Shown here piece after piece: positions 18,727-28,700 of a stretch of 64,000 nucleotides of DNA. The notes beneath the pieces are model-generated. The model saw nothing but the letters and a program-made list of their open reading frames with translations, was not told the DNA's origin and did no database searches. Made by a program: the position numbers and the translations under genes. The stretch's first letter is position 1, and every line of letters starts with the position of its first letter. This DNA comes from Bacteroidales bacterium (lineage in GTDB: Bacteria; Bacteroidota; Bacteroidia; Bacteroidales; UBA932), in assembly GCA_024398105.1 (NCBI GenBank), contig JAKSJP010000006.1:1-64000 (forward strand), in the 5' to 3' direction.

Positions 18727-20739
18727 TTATATCTTCTCAAGCACGATTGCGCATCTGCTTGGAAGATATAGCTTTAGAGTGTCGTCAAAGGTGGTATTGC
18801 CGTTCGGGCATTTCTCCGGTGAGGTGAAGTGATGTTCGCCGGCCACAAGCCTTGAAAAACCGTCAAATCTTGCCTCGTCGGAATCAAGCACGTTCACGTA
18901 CTCACCTGCCGGAGCAGAGAATGCGTAATCGGCGAATGAACCCTCCGGGTTGAAATTGAATGCAAAGATAGTATTTTTCCTTATGAAAATCAAGATTTTC
19001 TTATCTTCATCAGCAGTAAGGAGCACAGGTTTTTCATCTAAAACATTTTGCCCCTTGATATAATGCACTATCTGCTCGTCGAAGTTCCTCAGATAGCTGT
19101 ACCTGAGGTAATCCGGCTCGGACAAAGACCACTGCCTTCTGGCATATTTGTACGACCATCCGTTCCCCTCGCGAGGGAAATCGATCCATTCCGGATGGCC
19201 GAATTCATTGCCCATGAAATTGAGATAGCCGCCACCGCTGGTCGCCATGGTCACGAGCCTTATCATCTTATGGAGAGCTATGCCCCTTTCTACCACAAGC
19301 GACTGGGAATCCTTGTTCATGGAGAAATACATCTCCTTGTCTATCAATCTGAAGATCAGTGTCTTGTCACCGACAAGAGCCTGATCGTGGCACTCAGCAT
19401 AGCTGATTGTCTTCTCGTCGTCTCTCTTGTTGGTGAGCTCATACCAGATCTCTCCGGCGCTCCAGTCCTTGTCTTCCTTCTCCTTGATCCACTTGATCCA
19501 GTGGTCAGCGATGCCCATGGCCATGCGGAAGTCGAAACCGACTCCGCCCATCTCGAGAGGCGCGGCAAGACCTGCCATGCCGCTGACGTCCTCCGCGATG
19601 GTGATAGCGTCGGGATATATCTCATGGATGAGTATGTTGGCAAGCGCAAGATAGACGATGGCATTCTCGTCGACGCCCTCGTTGAAGTAGTTGTCATATC
19701 CGACGAAGTCCTTGCCCAGGCCATGGTCCCAGTAGAGCATGCTGGTGACTCCGTCGAAGCGGAATCCGTCGAGATTGTACTCCTGCATCCAGAACTTGCA
19801 GTTGGAGAGAAGGTAATACAGGGTCTCGTTCTTGCCATAGTCAAAGCAACGGCTGTCCCAAGCAGGGTGATGGCCCTGCCAGCCGGTGTAGAAATAAAGA
19901 TCCTCACGGCCGTCGAAGAGGCTGAGGCTCTCGGCTTCGTTCTTCACCATATGGGAGTGGACGATGTCCATCACGACCGCGATGCCGTTCGCATGGGCCT
20001 CGTCGACCAGTCTCTTGAACTCCTCAGGGGTTCCGAAACGCGAACTGAGGGCGTAGAAATTCGACACCTGGTAGCCGAAGGAACCATAGTATGGGTGCTC
20101 CTGGAGCGCCATGATCTGTATCGTGTCGTATCCAAGCTTCACGATGCGCGGAAGCACGTCCGTGCGGAATTCCTCGAAGGTAGCGACCTTCTCTTTCTCC
20201 GAGCTCATGCCTATGTGGCACTCGTAGATGAACGGGTGGTCCCTTCTGCCAGGACGCCTGTATTTCCACTCATAAGGCTGTGCCGGGTCCCATACCTGGG
20301 CGCAGAAGGCCTTTGTGACCGGGTCCTGGACAGTTCTTCTCACATAGGAAGGAAGCCTTTCGCCTCCGCCGCCAGGCCACTCGATGAAGAGCTTGTAGAG
20401 TTCGCCATGGTGGATGAACATTTCCGGAAGGATGATCTCCCAGGTGCCGCCGCCCACAGGCTTCATCTCATACGAAGGAGACCTCTTCCAGTTGTTGAAC
20501 TCTCCGATAAGGTAGATCCTGTTTGCATTCGGCGCCCACTCACGGAAGATCCACGAGCCGCCTTCGGTCCTATGGAGACCATAGAAAAGATGGTTGTTCA
20601 ATCCGGCGCTGAGCGAGCCGTCCTTTGCGATAAGATCCTTCTTTTCCTGTATCTTCTCAAGGCGGGAATCAATCACCTCGCTGTATGGTTCCAGATACGG
20701 ATCAGCATCGTATATCATCTGTTTCTTTTCTTCTGCCAT
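18727..20739 (-). CDS. glgB: 1,4-alpha-glucan branching enzyme
   Basis: GlgB moves alpha-1,4 chains to alpha-1,6 positions. The 670-residue protein has an N-terminal CBM48 (GSWIFREWAPNANRIYLIGEFNNW) and a GH13 barrel with nucleophile Asp in FRFDGVTSML (about 328), Glu in ITIAEDVSG (about 382) and Asp in ECHDQALVG (about 449). Motifs and domain start are of the eukaryote-like GH13_8 type. It follows xseB by 12 nt and leads the glycogen genes. Confidence 0.96.
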   Translation of the reverse strand: MAEEKKQMIYDADPYLEPYSEVIDSRLEKIQEKKDLIAKDGSLSAGLNNHLFYGLHRTEGGSWIFREWAPNANRIYLIGEFNNWKRSPSYEMKPVGGGTWEIILPEMFIHHGELYKLFIEWPGGGGERLPSYVRRTVQDPVTKAFCAQVWDPAQPYEWKYRRPGRRDHPFIYECHIGMSSEKEKVATFEEFRTDVLPRIVKLGYDTIQIMALQEHPYYGSFGYQVSNFYALSSRFGTPEEFKRLVDEAHANGIAVVMDIVHSHMVKNEAESLSLFDGREDLYFYTGWQGHHPAWDSRCFDYGKNETLYYLLSNCKFWMQEYNLDGFRFDGVTSMLYWDHGLGKDFVGYDNYFNEGVDENAIVYLALANILIHEIYPDAITIAEDVSGMAGLAAPLEMGGVGFDFRMAMGIADHWIKWIKEKEDKDWSAGEIWYELTNKRDDEKTISYAECHDQALVGDKTLIFRLIDKEMYFSMNKDSQSLVVERGIALHKMIRLVTMATSGGGYLNFMGNEFGHPEWIDFPREGNGWSYKYARRQWSLSEPDYLRYSYLRNFDEQIVHYIKGQNVLDEKPVLLTADEDKKILIFIRKNTIFAFNFNPEGSFADYAFSAPAGEYVNVLDSDEARFDGFSRLVAGEHHFTSPEKCPNGNTTFDDTLKLYLPSRCAIVLEKI

Positions 20740-20751
20740 AATCTTATGTGG

Positions 20752-20934
20752 TTATTCTTCGTTCACACTTTCCCTCACCGTGCGGAGATACTCCCTGCAC
20801 TGCGTCACCAGATCCTTGGACTTCCTGACCAGGGCGCCTATGTCGTCCAGGCTCGTGTCCGGGCTCTCGACCTTGGCAGCGATCTGCTCGAGCTCCGCCA
20901 TGGCCTTTGTGTAATCGAATTCAGCTTTTGCCAT
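20752..20934 (-). CDS. xseB: Exodeoxyribonuclease VII small subunit
   Basis: This 60-residue helical protein (FDYTKAMAELEQIAAKVESP, then SLDDIGALVRKSKDLVTQC) is a typical XseB. Several copies bind each XseA subunit to form ExoVII, which degrades single-stranded DNA. It is 18 nt after xseA. Confidence 0.93.
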   Translation of the reverse strand: MAKAEFDYTKAMAELEQIAAKVESPDTSLDDIGALVRKSKDLVTQCREYLRTVRESVNEE

Positions 20935-20951
20935 ATTATAGTGCTATATCT

Positions 20952-22151
20952 TTAATTTCCAATACTTTTCTCCTTCGTCACCTCAACTCCGTCCACCGTA
21001 CACGAGATGCGTCCGTCAGGCATCATCACCGTCAGCCTGTCCCCCGCCTTCCTTGCCGAGGCCGAGCCCAGGCGGACCCCGCGTTCGTCAAGAATGAGCG
21101 AGAATCCCCTCTTCAGGACATTCCTCGGATCGGTCGCCGAGATCTTCGTCTCAAGCAGCTGGAGCCTCGACTCGGCCGAATCAAGACGACGTGCGGCGGA
21201 ATTCCGTACCATGGTCATGACCTTGTCCAGTCCTGCCGAAAGCGCGGCGATGCGGTTCACGAAGGCAAGTCTCAGGCGCGATTCGTACGACGAAATCCTC
21301 TCATCCTCAGCCGCGGTACACTCAAGGAAAAGGTCCGCAAGGGCCGTCGGGGTCTTGACGAAGGTGTTGGACACGACGTCAAGGACATGGAAGTCGCGGT
21401 CATGTCCGATAGCCGAGAATACAGGAACATGGTACCTTGCGACCGCCGCTGCCAAGGCATAGTCGTCGAAGCATGCGAGGTCCAGTTCAGAGCCTCCGCC
21501 CCTAAGGATCAGGACGGCGTCGTACCTTGTCCCGGAAGCCTCTATCGCTTCGAGCGCCTCCATTATGGAAGACGGCGCCGCATTGCCCTGCATGGTCGCC
21601 TCATAGAGGTCGAGCTGATAGGCGAAACCATATTCATTCTCAAGCAGATGGCGTCTGAAATCGCCATAGCCGGCAGCTGTCTCGGCAGTGATGACAGCCA
21701 GGTAGTACGGCAGGTCCGGAAGTGCGAGTTCCTTCTGCAGCCCGATCAGTCCTTCCTTCTCCAGACGCTCGAGGGTCTGCTTCTTCTGCAGTTCCCTCTC
21801 GCCCACCGTGAACTCAGGATTGATGTCATCGATCACGAGAGACATGCCATAGACCTCGTGGAACGACACGCGGACCCTGACGAGCACGTTGATGCCCTCC
21901 TTGAGAGCCGAGCCCGTGACGGATGCGAAATATCTGGAGATGGTGGTGTAGGAAGAGCGCCAGATGACTGCCCTGGTACGGGCAAGGAGGCCTCTCTCAT
22001 CGCTCTGGGAGAGCTCCAGGTAGCAATGTCCGTTCGTCTTGACGCTGACTGCACTTATCTCGGCCTTTACCCAGACAGATTCCGGGAAAAGGTCTTCGAC
22101 GCCATCCTTCAGCATGGCCTGCAAGGTGTATAGGTCAATATATTCGGACAT
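20952..22151 (-). CDS. xseA: Exodeoxyribonuclease VII large subunit
   Basis: The 399-residue protein has the N-terminal OB-fold (VWVKAEISAVSVKTNGHCYLEL) and the catalytic domain with DAVLILRGGGSELDLACFDD (about 195-215) and VFSAIGHDRD. A coiled-coil C-terminus is the XseB docking site. The start at MSEYIDLYTLQ (22151) fits the family; an upstream in-frame ATG adds six residues without support. A TATATTTG box lies 18 nt upstream. It begins a run of eight same-strand genes down to ribF. Confidence 0.95.
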   Translation of the reverse strand: MSEYIDLYTLQAMLKDGVEDLFPESVWVKAEISAVSVKTNGHCYLELSQSDERGLLARTRAVIWRSSYTTISRYFASVTGSALKEGINVLVRVRVSFHEVYGMSLVIDDINPEFTVGERELQKKQTLERLEKEGLIGLQKELALPDLPYYLAVITAETAAGYGDFRRHLLENEYGFAYQLDLYEATMQGNAAPSSIMEALEAIEASGTRYDAVLILRGGGSELDLACFDDYALAAAVARYHVPVFSAIGHDRDFHVLDVVSNTFVKTPTALADLFLECTAAEDERISSYESRLRLAFVNRIAALSAGLDKVMTMVRNSAARRLDSAESRLQLLETKISATDPRNVLKRGFSLILDERGVRLGSASARKAGDRLTVMMPDGRISCTVDGVEVTKEKSIGN

Positions 22152-22168
22152 CCTCAATCGCTCTTTCA

Positions 22169-22176
22169 CAAATATA
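22169..22176 (-). promoter_or_regulatory. -7 box of xseA (and perhaps the whole glycogen run)
   Basis: Minus-strand TATATTTG, 18 nt before the xseA start. No clear -33 element. Confidence 0.5.
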
Positions 22177-22199
22177 TCAAATAATATCTATTATTTTGT

Positions 22200-22207
22200 T
22201 ATCTTTG
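22200..22207 (+). promoter_or_regulatory. -7 box of engB operon
   Basis: TATCTTTG matches TAnnTTTG. It implies a transcript start near 22214, downstream of the ATG-less upstream extension, and so supports ATG 22256 for engB. Confidence 0.55.
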
Positions 22208-22255
22208 CATAAAGGAATTTTTCCTGAGCATCAATCTATCTCAACAGGGGTCAAA

Positions 22256-22861
22256 ATGAAGATATCCGACGCACGCTTCGCAGGAAGCAGCACTAAGATT
22301 TCCGAGAAGCCGGCGACAAAGCTTCCGGAATTCGCCTTTATCGGCAGGTCGAACGTCGGCAAGTCGTCTCTCATCAACATGCTCTGCAACAACCGCAAGC
22401 TTGCAATGACCTCTGCCACACCGGGAAAGACCAAGCTTGTGAACCATTTCATCATCAACAACGAATGGTACCTTGTCGACCTTCCCGGCTATGGCTATGC
22501 CAAGATGAACCAGAAGGACAGGCAGAAACTGCATGACATCATCAGCAACTACCTCAACTTCTCGAAGGAGATGGTGATGATCTTCGTCCTGATCGATTCG
22601 AGACATGACATCCAGAAAGTCGACCTCGACTTCATGAATGAGCTCGTCGAGAACGAGATCCCGTTCGGAATCATCTTCACCAAGGGAGACAAGATGGGCC
22701 CTGTGGCGCTCCAGAGACAGATCGAGAAATACCAGAACAACCTGCTTGAGCACTGGGCCGGACTTCCTCCGTGCTTCTCAAGCTCGGCGCAGACAGGACT
22801 GGGCAAGGAAGAGATCCTCAATTACATTGAATCCGTATTAAAGAACGATTCCAATATATAG
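22256..22861 (+). CDS. engB: Ribosome-biogenesis GTPase EngB (YsxC/YihA)
   Basis: The 201-residue GTPase has P-loop GRSNVGKSSLINML (about 32-45), switch II DLPGYGYAK, and NKxD-type TKGDK, as in EngB, which assists 50S subunit assembly. ATG 22256 (MKISDARF) was preferred because the longer frame would begin before the predicted transcription start. It is followed by prs after 4 nt. Confidence 0.95.
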   Translation: MKISDARFAGSSTKISEKPATKLPEFAFIGRSNVGKSSLINMLCNNRKLAMTSATPGKTKLVNHFIINNEWYLVDLPGYGYAKMNQKDRQKLHDIISNYLNFSKEMVMIFVLIDSRHDIQKVDLDFMNELVENEIPFGIIFTKGDKMGPVALQRQIEKYQNNLLEHWAGLPPCFSSSAQTGLGKEEILNYIESVLKNDSNI

Positions 22862-22865
22862 CTTT

Positions 22866-23834
22866 ATGTTAGAACATAGAATTGAGCTGTTTGCCTGCAG
22901 AGCCTCAAAGGATTTCGCAGTTAAGGTCATCAATGAGATCAACGCCATCAAGCCAGACCTGAACCTCCACCTCGGAGTATCTGAGGTGACAATGTTCAGC
23001 GACGGAGAATTCCAGCCCGCATACGCTGAAAGCGTAAGAGGTGCAACCGTATTCCTTATCCAGTCTACATGCCCTCCTGTAGAGAACCTGATGGAACTTC
23101 TCCTGATGATCGACGCGGCCAAGAGAGCCTCAGCAGACAAAGTCATCGCAGTCATGCCTTATTTCGGTTGGGCAAGACAGGACAGAAAGGACAAGCCAAG
23201 GGTCTCTATCGGAGCCAAGCTCGTCGCAAATATGCTCAAGGCTGCCGGTGCTGACAGAGTCATGACCTGCGACCTCCATGCAGACCAGATCCAGGGATTC
23301 TTCGACTTCCCAGTAGACCACATCTACGGAAGCAAGGTGTTCATCCCTTACATCAAGTCCCTCAACATCGAGGACCTCGCAATCGCTGCTCCTGACATGG
23401 GAGGTGCAAAGAGAGCCAATGCATATGCAAAGGAACTCGGATGTCCGGTCATCATCTGCCACAAGACCCGCGCCAAGGCAAATGTAGTATCATCCATCAC
23501 TGCCATCGGCGAAGTTGAAGGCAAGAACATCATCATCATCGATGACCTCATCGACACAGCCGGTACCCTCACAAAGGCTGCCGACGTACTGATGAGCATG
23601 GGTGCGAAGAGCGTAAGAGCCTGCGCCACCCACGGTCTGCTTTCAGGCAAGGCCTATGACAACATAGCTAATTCATCATTGCTTGAGGTATTTGTCACTG
23701 ACTCCATTCCTCTCACTACAGATCCGACAAAGGACACAAGCAAGATCCGCGTCGTGACACTCGCGAACACATTCGCAAGAATCATCGACAAGGTTTATAA
23801 TTACGAAGAGATCAGTTCAGAGTTCATTTTCTAG
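22866..23834 (+). CDS. prs: Ribose-phosphate pyrophosphokinase
   Basis: Prs makes PRPP from ribose 5-phosphate and ATP for nucleotide, His and Trp synthesis. The 322-residue protein has the flexible-loop/ATP motif YFGWARQDRKDKPR (about 98-111), the divalent metal site DRVMTCDLHADQIQGFF, and the PRPP-binding signature IIIDDLIDTAGTL (about 219-231). The stop codon abuts the ATG of the next small gene. Confidence 0.97.
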   Translation: MLEHRIELFACRASKDFAVKVINEINAIKPDLNLHLGVSEVTMFSDGEFQPAYAESVRGATVFLIQSTCPPVENLMELLLMIDAAKRASADKVIAVMPYFGWARQDRKDKPRVSIGAKLVANMLKAAGADRVMTCDLHADQIQGFFDFPVDHIYGSKVFIPYIKSLNIEDLAIAAPDMGGAKRANAYAKELGCPVIICHKTRAKANVVSSITAIGEVEGKNIIIIDDLIDTAGTLTKAADVLMSMGAKSVRACATHGLLSGKAYDNIANSSLLEVFVTDSIPLTTDPTKDTSKIRVVTLANTFARIIDKVYNYEEISSEFIF

Positions 23835-24095
23835 ATGCTAAAGACCTTTCTGGCAACTTTGATCCTTGTAGGATTCGGAGTCCTCGGAATGTGCTTCAAC
23901 ATCGTCTTCAGGAAAAAGGAATTTCCGAAGACCGAAGTCGGAGAGAACCCCGAGATGCGCAAGCTCGGCATCAGATGCATGAGGGAAATCGACGACGAAC
24001 TGTTCAATAACAAGAAGAAATCGAAAGAGCACTGCTCCGGCAACATCACAGAAGATTGTGCCGGATGCAGTTTCTTTCCTTATGAAAAACACTGA
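23835..24095 (+). CDS. Small single-pass membrane protein with C-terminal Cys cluster
   Basis: The 86-residue protein has one N-terminal membrane helix ([21 protein letters not shown]), a basic stretch with [23 protein letters not shown], and a C-terminal [15 protein letters not shown] with three cysteines. The FPxxxVGxxxxMRxxGI pattern recurs in small unannotated Bacteroidota proteins. The cysteines could bind a metal or cluster; this is a guess. It is embedded between prs and der with gaps of 0 and 5 nt, so it is expressed. Confidence 0.75.
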   Translation: MLKTFLATLILVGFGVLGMCFNIVFRKKEFPKTEVGENPEMRKLGIRCMREIDDELFNNKKKSKEHCSGNITEDCAGCSFFPYEKH

Positions 24096-24100
24096 TTGAT

Positions 24101-25408
24101 ATGAGTCTGGTAGCAATTGTGGGTCGTCCGAATGTCGGTAAATCCACACTATTCAACCGTCTTGTAGGCATGAGGCAGGCCATCGTAGATGAGACCGCCG
24201 GTGTCACAAGAGACAGGCATTATGGCAAATGCGATTGGTGCGGCACTGAATTCTCTGTGGTTGACACAGGAGGCTGGTCTTCCGGATCCGACGATGCATT
24301 CGAGGAGGAGATCCGCAAGCAGGTCATCATCGCCATCGACGAGGCCGATCTGGTCTTGTTCATGGTAGAGGCCGCAACCGGTATCACCGACTACGACGCC
24401 GAGATCGCAGACATCCTCAGAAGAAGCAAGAAACCCGTCGTCCTCTGCGTCAACAAAGTTGACTCAGGTGACAAGATGTTCGATGTATATCAGTTCTATT
24501 CACTTGGTCTTGGCGAGTGCTGGAGCATCTCAGCTGCAAACGGCAGCGGCACCGGCGACCTCCTCGACGAGATCGTGAAGCATCTTCCTGAGGAGGAAGA
24601 GGTGGTGGACCAGTACGCCGACCTCCCTCACATCGCGATCGTAGGAAAGCCTAACGTGGGCAAGTCATCGCTCACCAACGCACTCCTCGGCGAGGAAAGG
24701 AACATCGTCACCCCGGTGGCAGGTACGACAAGGGATTCGATCGCGACCCACTACAACAAGTTCGGTCACGAGTTCATGCTGGTCGACACCGCTGGTATGA
24801 GAAGGAAGAACAGAGTCAGCGAGGACCTTGAGTTCTATTCTGTGATGCGCTCCATCAGAGCCATCGAGCACGCCGACGTCTGCATCCTTATGATCGATGC
24901 GAATTCCGGAATGGAAGCGCAGGACATGGCGATCTTCAACCTCATCCAGAAGAACAGGAAGGGATGTATCATCGTCGTGAACAAGTGGGACCTCTTCGAG
25001 AAGGAGAGCAACACAATGAAAGAGTACACCGAGGGCCTCAGGGCCAGGATCGCTCCTTTCAATGATGTTCCGATCATCTTCACCTCCGTCCTCAAGAAGC
25101 AGAGGATCCTTGACGTACTCAACGAGGTAAGCCATGTCTATGAGAACTTCTCGCGCAAGATCAGTACCGCGAAGCTCAACGAGGCGCTCCTCCCGGAGAT
25201 CGAGAACTATCCTCCACCTGCATGGAAGGGCAAGTATGTGAAGATCAAGTATATCACACAGCTCCCTACGCGTTTCCCTGCATTCGCGTTCTTCTGCAAT
25301 CTTCCGCAGTATGTGAAGGACCCTTACAAGAGGTTCCTTGAGAACAAGCTCCGCGAGCATTTCGACCTCGTCGGCTGTCCTCTGCAGATCTTCATCCGCC
25401 AGAAGTAA
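24101..25408 (+). CDS. der: Ribosome-biogenesis GTPase Der (EngA)
   Basis: Der is the double GTPase needed for 50S subunit maturation. Two tandem G domains are visible: [14 protein letters not shown] (about 7-20) with DTGGW and NKVD, and [14 protein letters not shown] (about 182-195) with DTAGM and NKWD. A KH-like domain ends the 435-residue protein. It is last in engB-prs-small protein-der and is followed by a terminator (25434-25466). Confidence 0.97.
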   Translation: MSLVAIVGRPNVGKSTLFNRLVGMRQAIVDETAGVTRDRHYGKCDWCGTEFSVVDTGGWSSGSDDAFEEEIRKQVIIAIDEADLVLFMVEAATGITDYDAEIADILRRSKKPVVLCVNKVDSGDKMFDVYQFYSLGLGECWSISAANGSGTGDLLDEIVKHLPEEEEVVDQYADLPHIAIVGKPNVGKSSLTNALLGEERNIVTPVAGTTRDSIATHYNKFGHEFMLVDTAGMRRKNRVSEDLEFYSVMRSIRAIEHADVCILMIDANSGMEAQDMAIFNLIQKNRKGCIIVVNKWDLFEKESNTMKEYTEGLRARIAPFNDVPIIFTSVLKKQRILDVLNEVSHVYENFSRKISTAKLNEALLPEIENYPPPAWKGKYVKIKYITQLPTRFPAFAFFCNLPQYVKDPYKRFLENKLREHFDLVGCPLQIFIRQK

Positions 25409-25433
25409 GGCCTTGGCCTTGACCCCATACCGA

Positions 25434-25466
25434 AGCGACCCTCCCCGGGCCGCTTTTTCATTTTCT
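25434..25466 (+). terminator. Terminator of engB-der operon
   Basis: AGCGACCC (25434-25441) pairs with GGGCCGCT (25447-25454) with one mismatch and is followed by TTTTTCATTTT. Confidence 0.65.
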
Positions 25467-25489
25467 GGCACGTCATCAGATATCCCTGC

Positions 25490-25613
25490 GCCGGAAGCAG
25501 GTGTGCTACCGAAACCCTCGCTTCGCTCGTCCCTCCCAGCCTGTCGGCTGGGCCCCTCCCGCTTACGTGGCCGCGGGTGGCCACGGGTTTCTTGCAGCAC
25601 ACCTGCTTCCGGC
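25490..25613. repeat. Convergent-junction inverted-repeat element 1
   Basis: Perfect 18-bp arms GCCGGAAGCAGGTGTGCT (25490-25507) and its complement (25596-25613) enclose a second arm pair GAAACCC/GGGTTTC (25511-25517, 25585-25591). Inside is the hairpin core CCCTCCCAGC-N6-GCTGGGCCCCTCCC (25531-25560). It lies between the convergent ends of der and the large kinase. The core recurs at 49886-49913. Confidence 0.85.
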
Positions 25614-25704
25614 CTAGGCACATCAGAGGCAACGAGCAGCCGATGCGACACTGATCGGAGCAACCGCAGGGCCTTGTCTGGACTGCACGCAGCCGGGCCG
25701 AAGA

Positions 25705-28700
25705 CTACTTCTTTGGATAGCGGATGGTGAAGCAGGCGCCGCCGAGAGTGAACGAGCGGCTGTAGAAGATCTCACCACCGCAGCGGTCGATGATATTCTT
25801 GCAGATGGCAAGGCCCAGGCCGGTGCCGCTGCTCTTGGTCGTGAAGTTCGGAGTAAAGAGATGCGAGCGGTTCTCATCCTTGACGCCAGGACCGTTGTCC
25901 TCAAAGACGATATCGTAGAATCCGTCCTTGTTGCTGTTCCTGATCGAAAGCATGATCTCACCCTTCGGAACCTCACGGCCCTCCTCCGCAGCTTCGCGCT
26001 GGACACCCTCGATAGCCTGGACAGAATTGGTCAGCAGATTCACGAACACACGGGTAAGCTGAGGCTTAGGACCTGAGACCCATGAATTCTGTAGGCCGAT
26101 ATACTGGATGGAGATATTCTCCCTGTCGCCGAACAGAGCCACCTCATCGGTAGCAAGCTTGTCAAGATTGATGTCCACTGGTTCCTCGCCATAGAGCTTA
26201 GCGAAGGTCGAGAACTCGTTCGCCGTATCGGTAAGCTGGTCGATACTGTCCATCACGACATTCACTATACTGTCGAACTTATCCTGCCATGACGGATCGT
26301 TCTTGCTCTTGAGACGGATGATCCTCTGGATCTGCAGCTTGATAGGAGTAAGCGGATTCTTGATCTCATGGGCAACCTGACGAGCCATCTCACTCCATGC
26401 CCTGTCACGCTCTATCTGTGCGGCCTGCTTGCTGCTCTCCGAAAGGTCATGCACCATCCTGTTGTACGAATCCACGAGAGTCGAGATCTCGTCATCCCTG
26501 TCATAGAAGATATACTCGAGACCATTGGTCTTGGCCTGACCCATCTTCGTACCCATGTCGATCAGAGGACCGAACATCTTCTCCACGACCTTGGTCGAGA
26601 AGAGCGCGGACAGAAGGAGAAGAAGGAAGAACACAGTAAAGATGAAGCAGGCATGGAACAGGGCCTCATCCCTGAAGCCGATTCCGGCATCGGTATAAGG
26701 GGTGCTTACGATCGCAAGCATGTCGCCATCGCTGTTGAACACAGGCGCGGACATGGTGTAGATTGACCTGTCCTCGATCTTTTCCTTATGGATATAGTAC
26801 CTCTTGCTGTTATGGATGATATTCTCGTAGGCCTCGCCGTTGAGTCGGGTACCTATGGTCAGCCTCTCGAAGATCTCAGGGAAAGTCGACACCACGATTC
26901 TTCCGTCCGTCGAGAACAGCGAGATATCAGACTTCGTATAGGCACTGACATTTCCCAGCTGGTTCCTGAAATCGTTCGTCAGGAGCTCCGCAGGAGAATG
27001 CAGATATCGGCTGTTCGCCTCGACGAGAGACTGGATGGTATTGATCTTATTGACCATCAGGTCATTCAGGTTGCTGTTGTTTCGACGGTAGATGAACAGC
27101 ACGCTGACAGAAGCCATCGAGATGAGGACGGCGGTCAGCGAAAGCAGGAGAACCGTATTGATCCTCTGCTTATAATAGTTCTTCGCGAACTGCCGACGCC
27201 TCTTCGCCCCGATCTTAGGGATTGAGCAGAATGAAAACGCGAACAGAGAAAGCATGAACAGAGCGACCAGATACTTGGTCACATCATAGATTCGCCTTGA
27301 GATCACGATCACCTCGTCGTCAGACACCGAAGTCACGAAATGGATATAGTTATCCATCTTGACATGGCTCATGGTACCTTGATCCATCGCCCTCTCCATA
27401 CGTCCAGAGAAGACAGTCGGATAAGCGAAATCGCCATGATATCCGACGAGCTTTCCGCCAAGATACTTGGCATACGAGTAATCGCGAGGGATATGCACGG
27501 TTCCCGGACGCTCAGCGTTGACTATCGCTCCGTAGCCGCTTATCTCATTGTCGGCCTTGTCCTCGATGGCGATAAGCAGACGGACCACGCCGAGCACGCG
27601 CGTATAATAGGTAAAGATACCGGTATACTGAGCCCTTCCGACAGCGGAACGGGAATACATGAACCTTGAATTGTCCGCGAGCGGAGTACCGTTCTGCAGA
27701 CGCTCGTTGAAGTAGCGTAGCAGCATCGCGTCGGCATCAGAGTCACGGAACATATACATGTCCACATCGTAGTCGCCCATGATACGGCTGAGATAGCTCT
27801 CGTTGATCCTGCTTGTAATGACGTTGAAATCTCTTCCCATAGAGATGAGAGAAGAGATGAGGCCGTCATTCGCAATCGAACCCTCAACCGAGCGCAGCTG
27901 GATCTCAAAAGGAAGATTCCTGTCGATCGCAAGACGGTTCGCCCAGATCTCCGCCCTTCCGCTCTCGCGCCTGAAGCTGAGAGAAGAAGCCATGAAGATA
28001 AGATACGACGCACCGAGAAGCGAGAGTGCCGAGCGCCATGAGAGAGAGAAGACGTCATATCCCCTGCCGGTCGCAAGCTTCACTGCCGGGCCGAGCATCT
28101 GGAGAAGAAGGTACAGCGCCAGGAAAAGCATCAGATAGGAGACATAGACATAGACTGTCTGCATCGTTATCCTGCCAACCTGGAAAAGCTCCAGGTTGAT
28201 GTTCGAGTTGAAGATGAGGCTTCGGAACGACAGATGGACATAGACCAGCAGAAGGACGGACAGCAGGACAATCGCGCCTGCATAGACCGACATTCTCTTC
28301 TTCGTATTCCTGGCCATGATATAGGAAAGCGTCGCCCTTCGGGAAAGGAAGAAGCAGAGCACCATGGACAGTATCCATAGATTGATGATCAGCACCGCTC
28401 CGAGCGAATAGAGAAGCGAGCCGTCGGCATAGATCATCGGAGAAAAGACCTCCGCCGACGTCCTCATACCGTATCCGATAAGGAAGAAGAACATGCAGGC
28501 GACCGTGATGAGGCCTGCGCTCAGCAACGCCCTGCCACGGGTACGCTTCCTGGCAAGGAAGAGCAGTATGCCGACTATGACGAGGAACACCGAAAGCCAC
28601 ACCGCCCATGAATCAGGCAGTACGGCGATGACCGTAGCGTTTTCCTGCAGGACCTTGAACTGAGGGATGCCCTCCACCGATACGACAGAACCTCCGCTGT

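Noticed and set aside
19048..20955. Long open frame opposite glgB and xseB
   Set aside because: It is a shadow of glgB on the other strand, with composition dictated by the sense codons and no recognisable domain. The same holds for long antisense frames at 12907-14379, 16709-17800, 20907-22133 and 48533-49876.
25466..25472. A third TGGCACG in a non-coding gap (plus strand)
   Set aside because: The -12 position is CAGA in place of TTGC and no RNA-like unit follows before element 1, so it lacks the second half of a sigma-54 promoter.
25490..25613. Element 1 as a miniature transposon
   Set aside because: No flanking target duplication was seen, and its arms differ from those of element 2 although the cores match, so a simple MITE does not explain it.
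25623..26006. Frames across element 1 and the kinase 3' end
   Set aside because: They overlap the kinase coding sequence and are Ser/Arg-rich shadow translations.
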